Positions 35,833-45,132 of a DNA stretch of 64,000 bases are shown here, piece by piece (position 1 is the stretch's first letter; the number at the start of each line of letters is the position of its first letter). This stretch comes from Roseiflexus sp. RS-1 (lineage in GTDB: Bacteria; Chloroflexota; Chloroflexia; Chloroflexales; Roseiflexaceae), in the NCBI RefSeq assembly GCF_000016665.1, contig NC_009523.1:3273501-3337500 (forward strand). The letters are read 5' to 3'. A program made the position numbers and the translations under genes. The notes below the pieces were generated by a model that did no database searches, was not told the DNA's origin, and was given only the letters and a program-made list of their open reading frames with translations.

Positions 35833-37347
35833 TCATTCCGACGGTGTGCGTATCAGTTCGCGCGGGAAGCCGCCACTAAAGGCGACGACCAGCGTATTCG
35901 GGCGCAATTCGCGCTCGACATCGCCCATGCCGATCACCATTGGATGGGTGCGGACGCCGCAACTCAGATGGATAATCGCTTCGACGTGCGGCGCTGCGAT
36001 TGGTGGCTCAACGACTAGAATGCGGTCGAAGTCCGCCTTGGCGCACCGCGCTGCCGTGAACAGGCGCAATTCTTCGCCCGGACGCGTGCCAGTAGCAAAA
36101 CGAACCTCGCGTCCTCGGGTTTCGCTCACCGCCAGCATGCTGATCAGCGCCACGATCGCTATTGCTGTAGCGCCGACGAACAGGCGGAGGAAAGGGATGC
36201 GACTTCTCGACAAGATGTGCCGCTCGACACTGTTCCCGGCACTCCTGGTTCCACCAGGCGAGATGATCCATTCGACGAGCATCGACGCCCCTGCGCCAGC
36301 GAGAAGCGCGATCACCATAACCGGCAGATAGAGGTAGCGCGAATCGGGTGCCGAGGTGAACGGTGCGGTAGGAGCGAGGGTCAGGATCAGCGCCAGGAAG
36401 CCGATCAGCAGGGAAGCCGCTCCTTTCCAGAGCCGCCAGCAGACGAAGAGCGCACCTGCCCACGCGAGCGCCACGCACGCGCCAGCGAGAGGCAACCATG
36501 CTTCCCGACCATACTCGACGCCTGGCAGCGGCACGGCGATCAAGCCAAGACTGCGGAGCGGGTTGAGGACAACCTGGACGCCGAAACCATAGCCGCGCTC
36601 GCGCACCAGAGCGTTGCGCGCGGCGACATCGAGCGCAACAACGAGATACGCGCCGGTGACCAGAAGTGGCAGGATGAGCGGACGCCACTCCGGGCGCTGC
36701 TGCGCAGCACGCGCTGCCTGCCATTCCAGAAGCGCGAACAACGGCAGACCAATGATTGCACTCTCTTTCGTCAGCAGCGCTAGCGCTAACACCGCTGTCG
36801 CAGCAATGCACCATCCCCAACGATGCACCGACCGTTGATTGGATTCTCCGGCGCTCCACCAGCAATGCGCTGCCAGCAGGAGCCAGAGGGCGGCGAGCAG
36901 TTCACTCTGCGCCGAAACCCACACCACAGCCTCAAACGGCGCCGGATGGAGCGCTACGAAGAGCGCCGTCCCGGTGAACCCGACGATCGGCGGCAGCGGC
37001 GACGGCGCTTTGATCAGACGGTATGCCAGTGCGCCGGCGAGCACCGCGTTGAGCGTGTGCAGCGCCAGGGAAAGCATGTGAAAGGCGTGCGCGTCGAAGC
37101 CGAACAGTCGCCATTCACTCCACAACAGCAACCAGACCAGCGGACGGTAGAAGTGCGACGAAGCGCTTACATTGAAGGCGCGCGCAGCAACTGCCGACAA
37201 CGACCGATCACGAACATTCAGCACCCATTGAAAATCATCGGCAGCGAATGCGCGATCAGGCACGGCGGGATACGCAACAGATACGGTCATCACGGCGACG
37301 ACTGCTGTGGCGATCAGCAGCAGCGCATATCGTTGTGCGACAGGCAT
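35833..37347 (-). CDS. Multi-pass membrane protein, probable glycosyltransferase-like (TMTC/PMT-related)
   Basis: About 504 residues with roughly 10-12 hydrophobic helices from residue 8 to 405. The early extracytoplasmic segment AADDFQWVLNVRD, followed by HFYRPLVWLLLWSEWRLFG, resembles the D-D-x-x loop and F-x-RP element of TMTC/PMT-like proteins that use polyprenyl-linked sugars. The C-terminal about 100 residues are soluble (ETRGREVRFATGTRPGEELRLF...). ATG 37347 is chosen; a GTG at 37374 is in frame. It follows the ArsR gene with a gap of about 40 bases, so both may form one unit. The assignment to a GT family is tentative. Confidence 0.6.
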   Translation of the reverse strand: MPVAQRYALLLIATAVVAVMTVSVAYPAVPDRAFAADDFQWVLNVRDRSLSAVAARAFNVSASSHFYRPLVWLLLWSEWRLFGFDAHAFHMLSLALHTLNAVLAGALAYRLIKAPSPLPPIVGFTGTALFVALHPAPFEAVVWVSAQSELLAALWLLLAAHCWWSAGESNQRSVHRWGWCIAATAVLALALLTKESAIIGLPLFALLEWQAARAAQQRPEWRPLILPLLVTGAYLVVALDVAARNALVRERGYGFGVQVVLNPLRSLGLIAVPLPGVEYGREAWLPLAGACVALAWAGALFVCWRLWKGAASLLIGFLALILTLAPTAPFTSAPDSRYLYLPVMVIALLAGAGASMLVEWIISPGGTRSAGNSVERHILSRSRIPFLRLFVGATAIAIVALISMLAVSETRGREVRFATGTRPGEELRLFTAARCAKADFDRILVVEPPIAAPHVEAIIHLSCGVRTHPMVIGMGDVERELRPNTLVVAFSGGFPRELIRTPSE

Positions 37348-37389
37348 AGCGTGTCTGCGAATTACAGGATGCACAAGCGGTAACGCTGC

Positions 37390-37692
37390 TCAATCGCGCA
37401 ATGCGCTGATCTGCTGGCAGAGCCAGTCGAACTGCGCCTGGTTCAGCACATAACAGGTCGCCGGTCCTTCTGCCTCGGCATGGAGCAGACCGGCAGCGCA
37501 CAGAATCTTTAAATGTTGCGAAAGCGTCGACTGAGCGCGCGCCAGTTGCGCAGGCAGATGCAACTGAATCTGGTTGCCGATGCAGCGCGGATGACGTTGA
37601 ACGTAGCGCACAATTGCAAGACGGACGGGATGCGCAAGCGCCCGACACGCAGCAATCAGACGATCATCGTCGGATAGTGTCGCTGTCATCAT
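37390..37692 (-). CDS. ArsR-family winged-helix transcriptional regulator
   Basis: A 100-residue DNA-binding protein: ACRALAHPVRLAIVRYVQ is the ArsR N-terminal helix pair and AQSTLSQHLKILCAAGLLHAEAEG is the recognition helix and wing. Two Cys (HPRCIG, KILCAAG) are present, but the classical ELCVCDL metal site is absent, so it may respond to another signal. ATG 37692 is preceded by GAGAGG. It lies between the ABC transporter genes and a glycosyltransferase-like membrane gene; it is the likely local repressor of one or both. Confidence 0.85.
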   Translation of the reverse strand: MMTATLSDDDRLIAACRALAHPVRLAIVRYVQRHPRCIGNQIQLHLPAQLARAQSTLSQHLKILCAAGLLHAEAEGPATCYVLNQAQFDWLCQQISALRD

Positions 37693-37785
37693 GGCAGACC
37701 TCTCTGCCACAATGTACGCTTCCCGGCGCGATATGTCAAGCGTGGCAAGCGTCCTGTCCGCCGGGTTCGGCGAGTGGCGCCGTTT

Positions 37786-37998
37786 TCACCCCCGCCCGGA
37801 TCGAAACGAGGTCGAGAACTGACGATTCCGAACCCGCTCAGGGTCTTGACCGGCGTCCTGATAGAATTGCGCCTCAAGTTCCGCGAGTTCGGGAGGACGA
37901 CGCCTGGAACGAGGATCAGACCTGAAGAAGCGGATGAAGCGACCGGGAAGCCTGCTCAGTCGCGTAAGAAGGCGAAAGAACGTTCGCAGATCGGACAT
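37786..37998 (-). CDS. Small basic protein of unknown function
   Basis: A 70-residue Arg-rich product (SDLRTFFRLLTRLSRLPGRFIRFFRSD, then PPELAELEAQFYQDAG). I believe it is real because a perfect AGGAGG ribosome-binding site stands 7 bases before the ATG at 37998, and it follows the ABC permease stop by 32 bases on the same strand. The first half is an amphipathic, aromatic/Arg-rich helix that could lie on the membrane; the second half is acidic. I recognise no family. It may be an accessory of the transporter. Confidence 0.55.
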   Translation of the reverse strand: MSDLRTFFRLLTRLSRLPGRFIRFFRSDPRSRRRPPELAELEAQFYQDAGQDPERVRNRQFSTSFRSGRG

Positions 37999-38030
37999 CA
38001 CACACCTCCTGACATCTCTATGCTCAGGCG

Positions 38031-38792
38031 TCAGGCAGAAAAGAGCAGTTCCCGCTGCGCAAATGAGTACACCGCAAGCGATAGCAGCCCGATCACCAGG
38101 AACAACTGCGCGACAGGAACGACTGCCGAAGCGCCGCTGTAATCACGGCTCACCGAAATGGCGAAACCGGTGAAAGCTGGCAGCAACGGCGTGCTCAAAA
38201 CGGTGCGCAGCACATCCAGCGCCAGCGCCACCGGTTCTGGCAGCGACGACATCGTTGAACCACCGATCAGGTTCCCTGAGAACGCCAGCGCCACCAGCGC
38301 CAGAACTGCCAGGCGCCACGGCGCTGGCAGCACGATTGGCGTCAGCAGCGTCAGCAGCGCTGCCAGCATTGCCAGATTCAGCAGAAGCGGCAGCGTGCCC
38401 AGCATCCACCCAACGATATCGAGACCGCTCACCGGGTTCGTGAGCGCAATCAGCAAACAGATGATGCCGTACACACCCCATGATACCACAAGAACCGATA
38501 GGTAGAGACCGATCAGGTATGGACCGCGCCCCAAACGTCGCGCCAGAGTCACATATCCCTGTGGTCGATCGCCGAGTGCCAGGATGGTCGAACCCGTATA
38601 CACAGTCAATCCCAATGTGAACAAACCAACCGTCGAAAAGAAATAATCCGGCGTCATCGGCAGCGTCCAGCGGCGAAAGAACAGGTAATACGCTGCGGCT
38701 GTCGCCGCCAGTTCGATAACGATCCGCCCGGAGCGGAGGTATTCGCTCAGCGTGAAAACGGCAAACCAGAATGTGCGCAGCAACGTCTGCAT
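38031..38792 (-). CDS. ABC transporter permease (ABC-2-like)
   Basis: A 253-residue membrane protein with six hydrophobic segments (FFSTVGLFTLGLTVYTG, LIGLYLSVLVVSWGVYGIICLLIAL, LLLNLAMLAALLTLLTPIVL and others), as in ABC-2 type export permeases. ATG 38792 overlaps the stop of the ATP-binding gene as TGATG, which strongly couples the two. It would pair with that ATPase as an export system; the substrate is not indicated. Confidence 0.78.
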   Translation of the reverse strand: MQTLLRTFWFAVFTLSEYLRSGRIVIELAATAAAYYLFFRRWTLPMTPDYFFSTVGLFTLGLTVYTGSTILALGDRPQGYVTLARRLGRGPYLIGLYLSVLVVSWGVYGIICLLIALTNPVSGLDIVGWMLGTLPLLLNLAMLAALLTLLTPIVLPAPWRLAVLALVALAFSGNLIGGSTMSSLPEPVALALDVLRTVLSTPLLPAFTGFAISVSRDYSGASAVVPVAQLFLVIGLLSLAVYSFAQRELLFSA

Positions 38793-39820
38793 CACGGTTC
38801 GTCTGCCTGCCTTTCCTGCGTTCGTTGATCTTCCCAACGCAGCAATTCGCGCAACAACGTGTCGCCGGTTCCTGATGGACCTGGAGGCGGTGGAGATGCG
38901 TCGGACTCTCCATGACGACCCGCCTCGCCGCGCACGGCGCTGCGGTAGAATTCCTCAATCGGGTGAAACCGCGGTGCAAGAGAGATGATGGAAACCCCAT
39001 GGTCGAGCAACAGCCGCAATACCTGCGCCTGCAATTCCGGCGTGTTCGGCGTCAACGTTATTTCGCGCTGATTGCAACACACCGCAGTGGAAAGCGCACT
39101 CAGCGCCGCCGCCGCGTCAGGCGGCAGATCCGCGACCGTGATCACGACACTCCTCGACGACTGGCGAAGCGTGCGCGTTTCAGCCTCTGCGATGATACGC
39201 CCGCCATGCAGAATGCCAAAACGATCACATAAGAGATCCACCTCATCGAGAAAATGCGTCGCTATCATGATCGTACATCTACGCTGGCGAACCGTATCGA
39301 TCAGATCGATAATGTCGCGTTGCCCTTCTGAGTCGAGTCCAGACGTTGGTTCATCGATCAAGAGCAGTTCCGGTTGACTGAGCAGCGCCTGCGCAAAACC
39401 GACACGCTGCACCATCCCGCGCGCGAGGGCGCTCATCTTCCGGTTGACGACGCTGGTCAAACCACACGCCTCGATCTCCTCGCCAACTCGCCTGCGCAGC
39501 GCTGCGCCGGCAAGTCCGCTGAACCGCCCCAGGTAGAAGAGATACTCGCGCACGGTGTAGTGCGTATGATAGCGCAACCGTTCCGGCATATACCCAACGC
39601 GCCCATCGACCTGGCGCAGGTTCTCGTCGCCGAACATACGAATGATGCCGCGGTCTGGGCGCAGAAAGCCGACCAGCAGATGGATCAGGGTCGTCTTCCC
39701 TGCGCCGTTCGGACCCAGCACCCCGTAGACAATGCCGCGCGGCACGTGCAACGATACACCGCGCAGTACAGGTATGCCGTCGTATGATTTGTGGACATCC
39801 TCGATTGCAATTACGTCCAT
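38792..39820 (-). CDS. ABC transporter ATP-binding protein
   Basis: Energises transport through the adjacent permease. Walker A GPNGAGKTT (about residue 37), Walker B LLLIDEPTSGLD and switch His in MIATHFLDE are intact. The signature motif reads ALARGMVQRV rather than LSGGQ, close to the YSKGMxQR form of ABC-2 type exporters. A C-terminal domain of about 110 residues ends in a Pro/Gly/Asp-rich tail (SPPPPGPSGTGD). The start codon lies directly against a 7-copy heptamer repeat, leaving no conventional ribosome-binding site. Confidence 0.92.
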   Translation of the reverse strand: MDVIAIEDVHKSYDGIPVLRGVSLHVPRGIVYGVLGPNGAGKTTLIHLLVGFLRPDRGIIRMFGDENLRQVDGRVGYMPERLRYHTHYTVREYLFYLGRFSGLAGAALRRRVGEEIEACGLTSVVNRKMSALARGMVQRVGFAQALLSQPELLLIDEPTSGLDSEGQRDIIDLIDTVRQRRCTIMIATHFLDEVDLLCDRFGILHGGRIIAEAETRTLRQSSRSVVITVADLPPDAAAALSALSTAVCCNQREITLTPNTPELQAQVLRLLLDHGVSIISLAPRFHPIEEFYRSAVRGEAGRHGESDASPPPPGPSGTGDTLLRELLRWEDQRTQERQADEP

Positions 39821-39822
39821 GA

Positions 39823-39871
39823 GAGAACCAGGAACCGGGAACCAGGAACCAGGAACTGAGAACTGAGAGCC
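39823..39871. repeat. Heptameric tandem repeat, 7 copies (GAGAACC type)
   Basis: GAGAACC, AGGAACC, GGGAACC, AGGAACC, AGGAACT, GAGAACT, GAGAGCC. It is the reverse complement of the array at 11745-11793. It fills most of the gap between the hydrogenase-like cluster and the ABC ATPase start codon at 39820, so it forms the 5' leader of the ABC operon. Confidence 0.9.
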
Positions 39872-39887
39872 AGGCTGCCTCGCTTTA

Positions 39888-40706
39888 CTATCTTACCGCC
39901 AGTTGCAGATAGACGTTGACGATCAGCGCTGCGGGGAGAGCGCGCAGGAGGCACCAGCGCACCGTTGTGTGCAGCGGCGCCAGTGGAAGGGTGCGTCGCG
40001 CCTGGCGTAACCCGGCAAGCAGCACGGCGAAGAGCGCCAGTGCAATCATCGCCGCAATCCACGGTTGAACGACGTCCGATCCGGGGAGGATGCCGACCAC
40101 GAACAGCGCCAGCACCAACCCTGCGCGCATCTGACGCGCCATCTGCGCCAGCCATCGTTCGTCTGCATCAAGCCCCTCCTCAGCGCCAGACGGCGCGAGG
40201 CTGGCATCCGGGGCGAACGGACCCAGACCGGCGGCGGCGGCAACGGCAACTACCCCCACAAGGAACAGGAATGCCCGTCCCAGAACTTCGAGTGCATTCC
40301 ATCCCACGTCACCCCACAACAAACTCCCAACCACAACCCACAGTACCAGGCGTCCCGCCATGTTCACCTGCGCCTCGCGGAGCGCTGCGCGTGCTGCCAG
40401 CGGCGACAGCGCCAGAAGACCGGCAAACGCCGACGCAAGAAATGCCCCTTCGACGAGCGCCCACACCAGCGCCGGGTGTCCGACCCACAAGGATGCGTCT
40501 GCCGGATGAAGAGGCCAGGGAAGCGCAGCGTATGCCAGAACAGTCAGAACAATGCTGACCCCTGATGCCAGACTATCGATGCCTGTCGGAAAGCGTCGCT
40601 TCGGCAGGCGTAATACGAGACCGGCACCGTTTATTGCCGGAGCTACAGCTAAACCAAACCCTGTCGCCAGAAGAACTGCCAGGATCAGTGTCATGACGAT
40701 ATTCAT
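39888..40706 (-). CDS. Membrane subunit of the hydrogenase-like complex, possibly NuoH/EchB-related
   Basis: A 272-residue protein with seven or eight hydrophobic helices. The first is followed by a basic loop (LVLRLPKRRFPTG), the place where NuoH/HycD/EchB proteins carry their R-x-x-R-x-G-P quinone-site loop. A polar acidic loop (SGAEEGLDADERWLAQM) precedes the last helices. Identity to NuoH is weak and the key motifs are not kept, so I give the family only tentatively; position decides. It starts 6 bases after the stop of the small (NuoB-like) subunit and is the last gene of the six-gene operon. Confidence 0.5.
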   Translation of the reverse strand: MNIVMTLILAVLLATGFGLAVAPAINGAGLVLRLPKRRFPTGIDSLASGVSIVLTVLAYAALPWPLHPADASLWVGHPALVWALVEGAFLASAFAGLLALSPLAARAALREAQVNMAGRLVLWVVVGSLLWGDVGWNALEVLGRAFLFLVGVVAVAAAAGLGPFAPDASLAPSGAEEGLDADERWLAQMARQMRAGLVLALFVVGILPGSDVVQPWIAAMIALALFAVLLAGLRQARRTLPLAPLHTTVRWCLLRALPAALIVNVYLQLAVR

Positions 40707-40712
40707 ACCGCA

Positions 40713-41096
40713 CTACCGCTCACCTGCTGCGCCATCTTCCCGATCCATAGCGATTGTGCGAATCGCTTCGACGATCTGCGTCGGTGTCGGCGGACAACCA
40801 TCGAGCGACAGATGGACCGTCAGGTTGGGGATGACAGCAACCCCGCCGCGTCCAAACGGATGCCCGTCGATAGCACAACGTCCGACGGCAATGATCGGCG
40901 CCCTGTGGTCCAACTCCTGGAGAAGCGCCATAAATGCCTTCTTCGTATCCGTGGTCAACGGTCCTGTCAGCAGCAACACATCAGCCTCATGGGGCGTCGC
41001 CGCCCAGTCAATATCGGCTGCGGCGGCAAGTGCCGCAATGACTTCCAGATCACAACCGCCGCACGAGCCGGTGTTGAACCGGTAGACCTGTATCAC
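40713..41096 (-). CDS. Small subunit of a group 4 [NiFe]-hydrogenase-like / complex I-like complex (NuoB/EchC type)
   Basis: Carries the proximal 4Fe-4S cluster next to the catalytic subunit. Four cysteines fit the ligand pattern: C12 and C15 in TGSCGGCDLEV, C74 in VGRCAIDG and C101 in LDGCPPTP. C-x-x-C, as here, is the hydrogenase form; complex I NuoB has adjacent cysteines. At 127 residues it is about as short as EchC. The start is GTG at 41096, with AAAGGA 8 bases upstream, not the longer ATG-initiated frame. It lies between the NuoN-like and NuoH-like genes. Confidence 0.82.
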   Translation of the reverse strand: MIQVYRFNTGSCGGCDLEVIAALAAAADIDWAATPHEADVLLLTGPLTTDTKKAFMALLQELDHRAPIIAVGRCAIDGHPFGRGGVAVIPNLTVHLSLDGCPPTPTQIVEAIRTIAMDREDGAAGER

Positions 41097-41159
41097 GTAC
41101 AGTTCCTTTCCGTGCTCATTCTGTGCTGTGTCGGGAAGCGGGAACGAAACCCGCAACCT

Positions 41160-42623
41160 TCAACGCACGACATCAACCCGCACAAATGTCAGACCACGGA
41201 TGACATCGGCAATCGTCTCGATCAGTGGTTGCGGATACAACCCGATTGCCAGACTGATTCCCAGGAGCGCCAGCACCACGATCGCTGCAACGAACGGCTC
41301 GGGCGCCAGACGACGTTGTGGTGGCAGATCGAGTTCTGTCGCGCCCAACAATACTGGCGCTTCAGCCACCGGCTGATCCTCGGGAGCGCCGATCAACCAG
41401 TCGCGCGCGATGCGTGCCAGCGCCAGCAATGCCAGCAGCGTTGCGCCGATCAACAGCACAAGCATAGGCGCACCGTAGTGCGCAGCAACCTGGTACAGCA
41501 GCATCTTACTCGCAAAGCCGCTCAATGGCGGCAACCCGATCAACGCCGCGCCGCTGCACAACAAGCCGCTCCCTGCCACGGGCCAGCGCCAGAGCATATC
41601 GCGTCGCATCGCCTTTGGCGGTCGCCCATCCGGTTGTTCCAGCAACATCAGCGATACCATCAAGAGTGGAACCGCCAGCATCTGGTTGAACGCCTCGAAC
41701 ACCGCGCCCATCAGACCAACCGGCGTGATCGTCGCCAGCCCGAACAGGATCATTCCAGCATTATAAACGACCAGATACCCGGCAATGCGTCGCGGTCGAT
41801 CCTGCACAAGCGCCAGCACTGCACCGACCAGTGCAGCAATCGCTCCCAACCAGGTCAACAGCGCCAATCCGCGCTCATTCTCGGACACCAGGGTCGGAAA
41901 GAACTGCAGAACGCTGATCAGAAACAGCAACCCGGTCGTGTTCAGCACCACAACGATGATCGCCGACACCAGCGGAGAAGCGTCCTCAACCAGATCCGGC
42001 AGCCAGGAATGAAATGGCACAAGCGCCATTCGCAGCCCGAACGCTGCCACAATAAGCGCCAGCACAAGGCGAGGCGCGATCTGATCAGGCGTTATGCCAG
42101 GCCGGTACACATTGATCAGCACGAACCCGAGATATGCCAGCGCCCCGGCGAGCGCCATCAGAACCAGATATTTGAGCGCTGACGCGATCACGTTCGGTTC
42201 GACCAGTTGCGACGCTCTGGATGGAAGATCGACAATCGCAAGCACCGAGATCAAGCTGGCGCTGACCAGCAGCAACGCCACTATCAGCGGCTCCTGGAGC
42301 AAGACGATCATCGCCGATGCCACGCCAATGATGACGAGCGCAATTGAGACGAAGTGCTCACCATGCGGCAGACGCCACGTTGCCAGCATCATCAGAGCGG
42401 TCACTGCCGGGAAGCCAGCAAGGAACAATCTCCCAAGCGGATCAAGGTTGAGCGTCAAACCGAGCAACTGTACCGGTTGATCAACTGGTGAGAGGAGCAC
42501 CAGAGCACAGTGCGCAATCAGTGCGGCAATCGCCACCCCCATCACCAGACGCATCTCGTGGCGCAGCAGGAAGCAACTTGCGCCAAGCGCCAGGGGAAAG
42601 GTTATGAGAAGCACGTAGGACAT
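41160..42623 (-). CDS. Antiporter-like proton-translocating membrane subunit (NuoN/NuoM/HyfF type)
   Basis: A 487-residue protein with about 13-14 transmembrane helices. The diagnostic block LVPFHSWLPDLVEDASPLVSAIIVVVLNTTGLLFL (helices TM7-8 of Nuo L/M/N, with the broken helix) is present. Such subunits couple redox energy to H+ or Na+ pumping. It lies between the NuoK-like gene and the small subunit gene, all in one operon. Together with the 43.4-45.1 kb gene it gives the complex two antiporter-like modules. Confidence 0.85.
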   Translation of the reverse strand: MSYVLLITFPLALGASCFLLRHEMRLVMGVAIAALIAHCALVLLSPVDQPVQLLGLTLNLDPLGRLFLAGFPAVTALMMLATWRLPHGEHFVSIALVIIGVASAMIVLLQEPLIVALLLVSASLISVLAIVDLPSRASQLVEPNVIASALKYLVLMALAGALAYLGFVLINVYRPGITPDQIAPRLVLALIVAAFGLRMALVPFHSWLPDLVEDASPLVSAIIVVVLNTTGLLFLISVLQFFPTLVSENERGLALLTWLGAIAALVGAVLALVQDRPRRIAGYLVVYNAGMILFGLATITPVGLMGAVFEAFNQMLAVPLLMVSLMLLEQPDGRPPKAMRRDMLWRWPVAGSGLLCSGAALIGLPPLSGFASKMLLYQVAAHYGAPMLVLLIGATLLALLALARIARDWLIGAPEDQPVAEAPVLLGATELDLPPQRRLAPEPFVAAIVVLALLGISLAIGLYPQPLIETIADVIRGLTFVRVDVVR

Positions 42624-42668
42624 ACATCCTGCTGGAATACGTCAGCGCTGACACCGACGCACGACTGG

Positions 42669-43388
42669 TCATGGTTTGTACAATACACTCAGATCGAGCG
42701 TCTTGAACCGTCCGTACATCAACCCGCTCAAGTACGCGACCGACAGCGACAGAACGATTGTCGTCAGACTCAACAATGCCAGCGGAAACACCTGAACAGT
42801 GCTGGCGATAGCGGTATAGACCAGATCGATGCTGCTGACGACCAGGAGCAATCCCAGACCGATCTTCAACGTATCACCGGCGAGCACAATGGTAAACAGA
42901 CCGGTCAACCCCAGCCAGTACCAGGCGAAATCGATCGTCTGGCTGCCGATCGGATAGAGACGTGGAAGCGCAACGCTTGCAAGCGCTGCGAGCACCAGCG
43001 CCCAGAACGGCACAACATAGTCGGCAAGGCGAAACGGCTCACTGGCGCGCTGCCGCTGTGCGCGCCGCGCGGCGCGGCGCAGTTCCGCCAGCGAGAATTC
43101 GTCGAGATCCTCCAGATTGTACTCCCGCGAAAAGGTAACCGCAGTGATCCCCAGAATAGCGCTGGCGGCAAAGCCGGTGATCACCTTGACCACAATCGTT
43201 GTGCTTAGCGCAAGTTCGCCGACAGTCAGATCGGGTGTGATGAACTGTTGCTGCGCCAGAAACCAGGCAACACTGAGATAATTGATCAACATTGCCGGAA
43301 TGGTGATACGCCAGTCGCGCAGCAGGATCACAATCCCGCTGGAAACCGCCAGACCGACAACTGCCCAGTTGATGGTGACGATCGGCAT
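42669..43388 (-). CDS. NuoK/HyfE-like membrane subunit
   Basis: 239 residues and about seven hydrophobic helices. The C-terminal half (LFTIVLAGDTLKIGLGLLLVVSSIDLVYTA...FPLALLSLTTIVLSLSVAYLSGLMYGR) has the three-helix pattern of NuoK/HyfE, while the N-terminal half adds membrane helices and a basic, Arg/Ala-rich cytoplasmic loop (LAELRRAARRAQRQRAS). Family E of formate-hydrogenlyase-like complexes has a similar size. It begins 3 bases after the stop of the large antiporter-like subunit. Assignment is by pattern and context. Confidence 0.6.
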   Translation of the reverse strand: MPIVTINWAVVGLAVSSGIVILLRDWRITIPAMLINYLSVAWFLAQQQFITPDLTVGELALSTTIVVKVITGFAASAILGITAVTFSREYNLEDLDEFSLAELRRAARRAQRQRASEPFRLADYVVPFWALVLAALASVALPRLYPIGSQTIDFAWYWLGLTGLFTIVLAGDTLKIGLGLLLVVSSIDLVYTAIASTVQVFPLALLSLTTIVLSLSVAYLSGLMYGRFKTLDLSVLYKP

Positions 43389-43391
43389 CGA

Positions 43392-45128
43392 TCACCCCGC
43401 TGCAAAGACAAGAATGACAACAATCAAGGAGAAGACGATCGCCGCAAGATAGTAACGGCGACCCAACACTGCCACTCCCTGCCGGATCAGCAGAGCCACC
43501 CGTGCCAATCCGACATGCACTATTTCAGGAATCGCGGGCGCTGCGAGCCATGCCAGCCCATACAACGCCGTGCCAGTTGTGTCTGGTGTCAACACCGCTG
43601 TCAGACTCTCTTCCGCCGGTGGCGAGCGACGCTGCCGGAGGCGACGAAGCGCTGCTGGCGCCACGATCAAGATCAGCGTGGCGATGATGACGGCGGTCGA
43701 GCCGGGTAGCGCAGGAAAACGAGGCATCCCTGTCGTCGACGCGAACTGCCCTGGAATCGCCGCCAGCGCCACATCCCACACTGCGCGGGGCGCAGCGCCC
43801 ATGAGCGCCAGCAGTGCGCCGACAAAAGCAGGCAGCGTGTCGACCGGATGTGCACGCCATTGTGATGAAGAAGACGCTGCTGCACGCCAGAAGCGCACCA
43901 GCGGCGCCAGCATCGCCAGCGCCAGCAGACTGCTCCCGGCAAGCACCAGCGCTCCTGCCCATGGCGCCGTGCGCTGTAGCGCGTCGAACAGCCAGAGCCG
44001 CGCCCAGAATCCCCAGGCGCCAGGGATGCCAGCCGCCGAAGACGCTGCTACCACCAGCCCCGTGGTCGCAACATGCAGCGCACTGTCAGGGTGTCGGGTA
44101 TGCGCGGTGACATCATCAGCACCGCTCCGACGCTCGAGCGCAGCAATGCTCAACCCCAGTCCCAGGGTCGAGAGCAGCGCATTGATCGCCAGGGCGGGCG
44201 CCACATGCATAAAGGCGTCATTGCCGCATCCGGCGCAAACGATGATCAACGCAACCTGGGCGCTGAACTGCGCCGCTGCCAGCTGACGCAGCGAATGCGT
44301 CCATAGTGCGCGTGTGGCAGCAAGCACGAACGCCAGGATGCCAGTGGCAACCAGGACGGTCAGGTACGCCTCTTCCAACAGCGCCAGATAGTCCGGGAGC
44401 AATCGCAACAACGCAGCAATCCCGATCAGCGGCAGACCGAACGGGGCTACGAGGGCCAGGGGCGCCGGCGCCTGGTGCGCAGCAGCGAGCGATCCAAACG
44501 CTGGCGGGAGACCGCAGAGCGTCCAGACGTATATCAGGATGCCTGCAACAATCAGAATTGATGAACCCGACCCAGCGCCAGCGGTATCGCTCAGCAGTCC
44601 TGCCAGAAGAAACAACGCCGCCGCACTGCCAGACAACGCCAGAACAAGCGGCGCATCCGATCCCGGCAACGCACCGCTGGATCGCAGTGCGACAAACCAC
44701 GCTATCCCGACGACACCTGGCGCGAATGCCAGCACCGGCAGCGCCGGACTGCACGCGCCGATTGCCACGATGCCAGGAATAACGATCAGGGCTGCAAACA
44801 GTCTGCCAAAGCCCCGCAGATCGACAGGAATCGCCAGCGCCGCCCCCAGCAACGCAAGTGCGCCGCCGATAAACGCTATCAGCGCCAGGAGCCATCCCAG
44901 CGGATCGATGATCAGCGTGATCCGAAACGACGCATCCCCCCACTGCAACCAGGTCTGATCGAATACTGTCGACGGCAAGTCCTGAAGGCGCGCAACGATC
45001 ATCAGGATTGCGCAGAGAAACAATACCCCGGCGGCGCCCAGACCTGTCAGGCGTGCGGCGACAAAACGATCCAGCGCCAGGCAGACAACCGCGCCGATCA
45101 GAGGTAGCATGAACGCCAATGGAACCAT
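43392..45128 (-). CDS. Large antiporter-like membrane subunit (NuoL/HyfB-like, divergent)
   Basis: A 578-residue protein with about 15-16 hydrophobic helices, the largest membrane subunit of the operon. Segments such as ITLIIDPLGWLLALIAFIGGALALLG (TM4-5-like) and GIPGAWGFWARLWLFDAL (the G-x-P-x-x-x-G-F loop) place it with NuoL/NuoM/MrpA-type proteins, but the P-F-x-x-W-L-P-D-A signature is not evident, so proton pumping may be modified. ATG 45128 lies 4 bases after the large-subunit stop; an earlier in-frame ATG at 45155 would overlap that gene. Confidence 0.7.
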   Translation of the reverse strand: MVPLAFMLPLIGAVVCLALDRFVAARLTGLGAAGVLFLCAILMIVARLQDLPSTVFDQTWLQWGDASFRITLIIDPLGWLLALIAFIGGALALLGAALAIPVDLRGFGRLFAALIVIPGIVAIGACSPALPVLAFAPGVVGIAWFVALRSSGALPGSDAPLVLALSGSAAALFLLAGLLSDTAGAGSGSSILIVAGILIYVWTLCGLPPAFGSLAAAHQAPAPLALVAPFGLPLIGIAALLRLLPDYLALLEEAYLTVLVATGILAFVLAATRALWTHSLRQLAAAQFSAQVALIIVCAGCGNDAFMHVAPALAINALLSTLGLGLSIAALERRSGADDVTAHTRHPDSALHVATTGLVVAASSAAGIPGAWGFWARLWLFDALQRTAPWAGALVLAGSSLLALAMLAPLVRFWRAAASSSSQWRAHPVDTLPAFVGALLALMGAAPRAVWDVALAAIPGQFASTTGMPRFPALPGSTAVIIATLILIVAPAALRRLRQRRSPPAEESLTAVLTPDTTGTALYGLAWLAAPAIPEIVHVGLARVALLIRQGVAVLGRRYYLAAIVFSLIVVILVFAAG

Positions 45129-45132
45129 AAGC

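Noticed and set aside
40812..42182. 456-codon plus-strand frame opposite the NuoN-like gene
   Set aside because: Composition is Gln/Arg/His-rich, typical of antisense frames to membrane proteins; no start signal.
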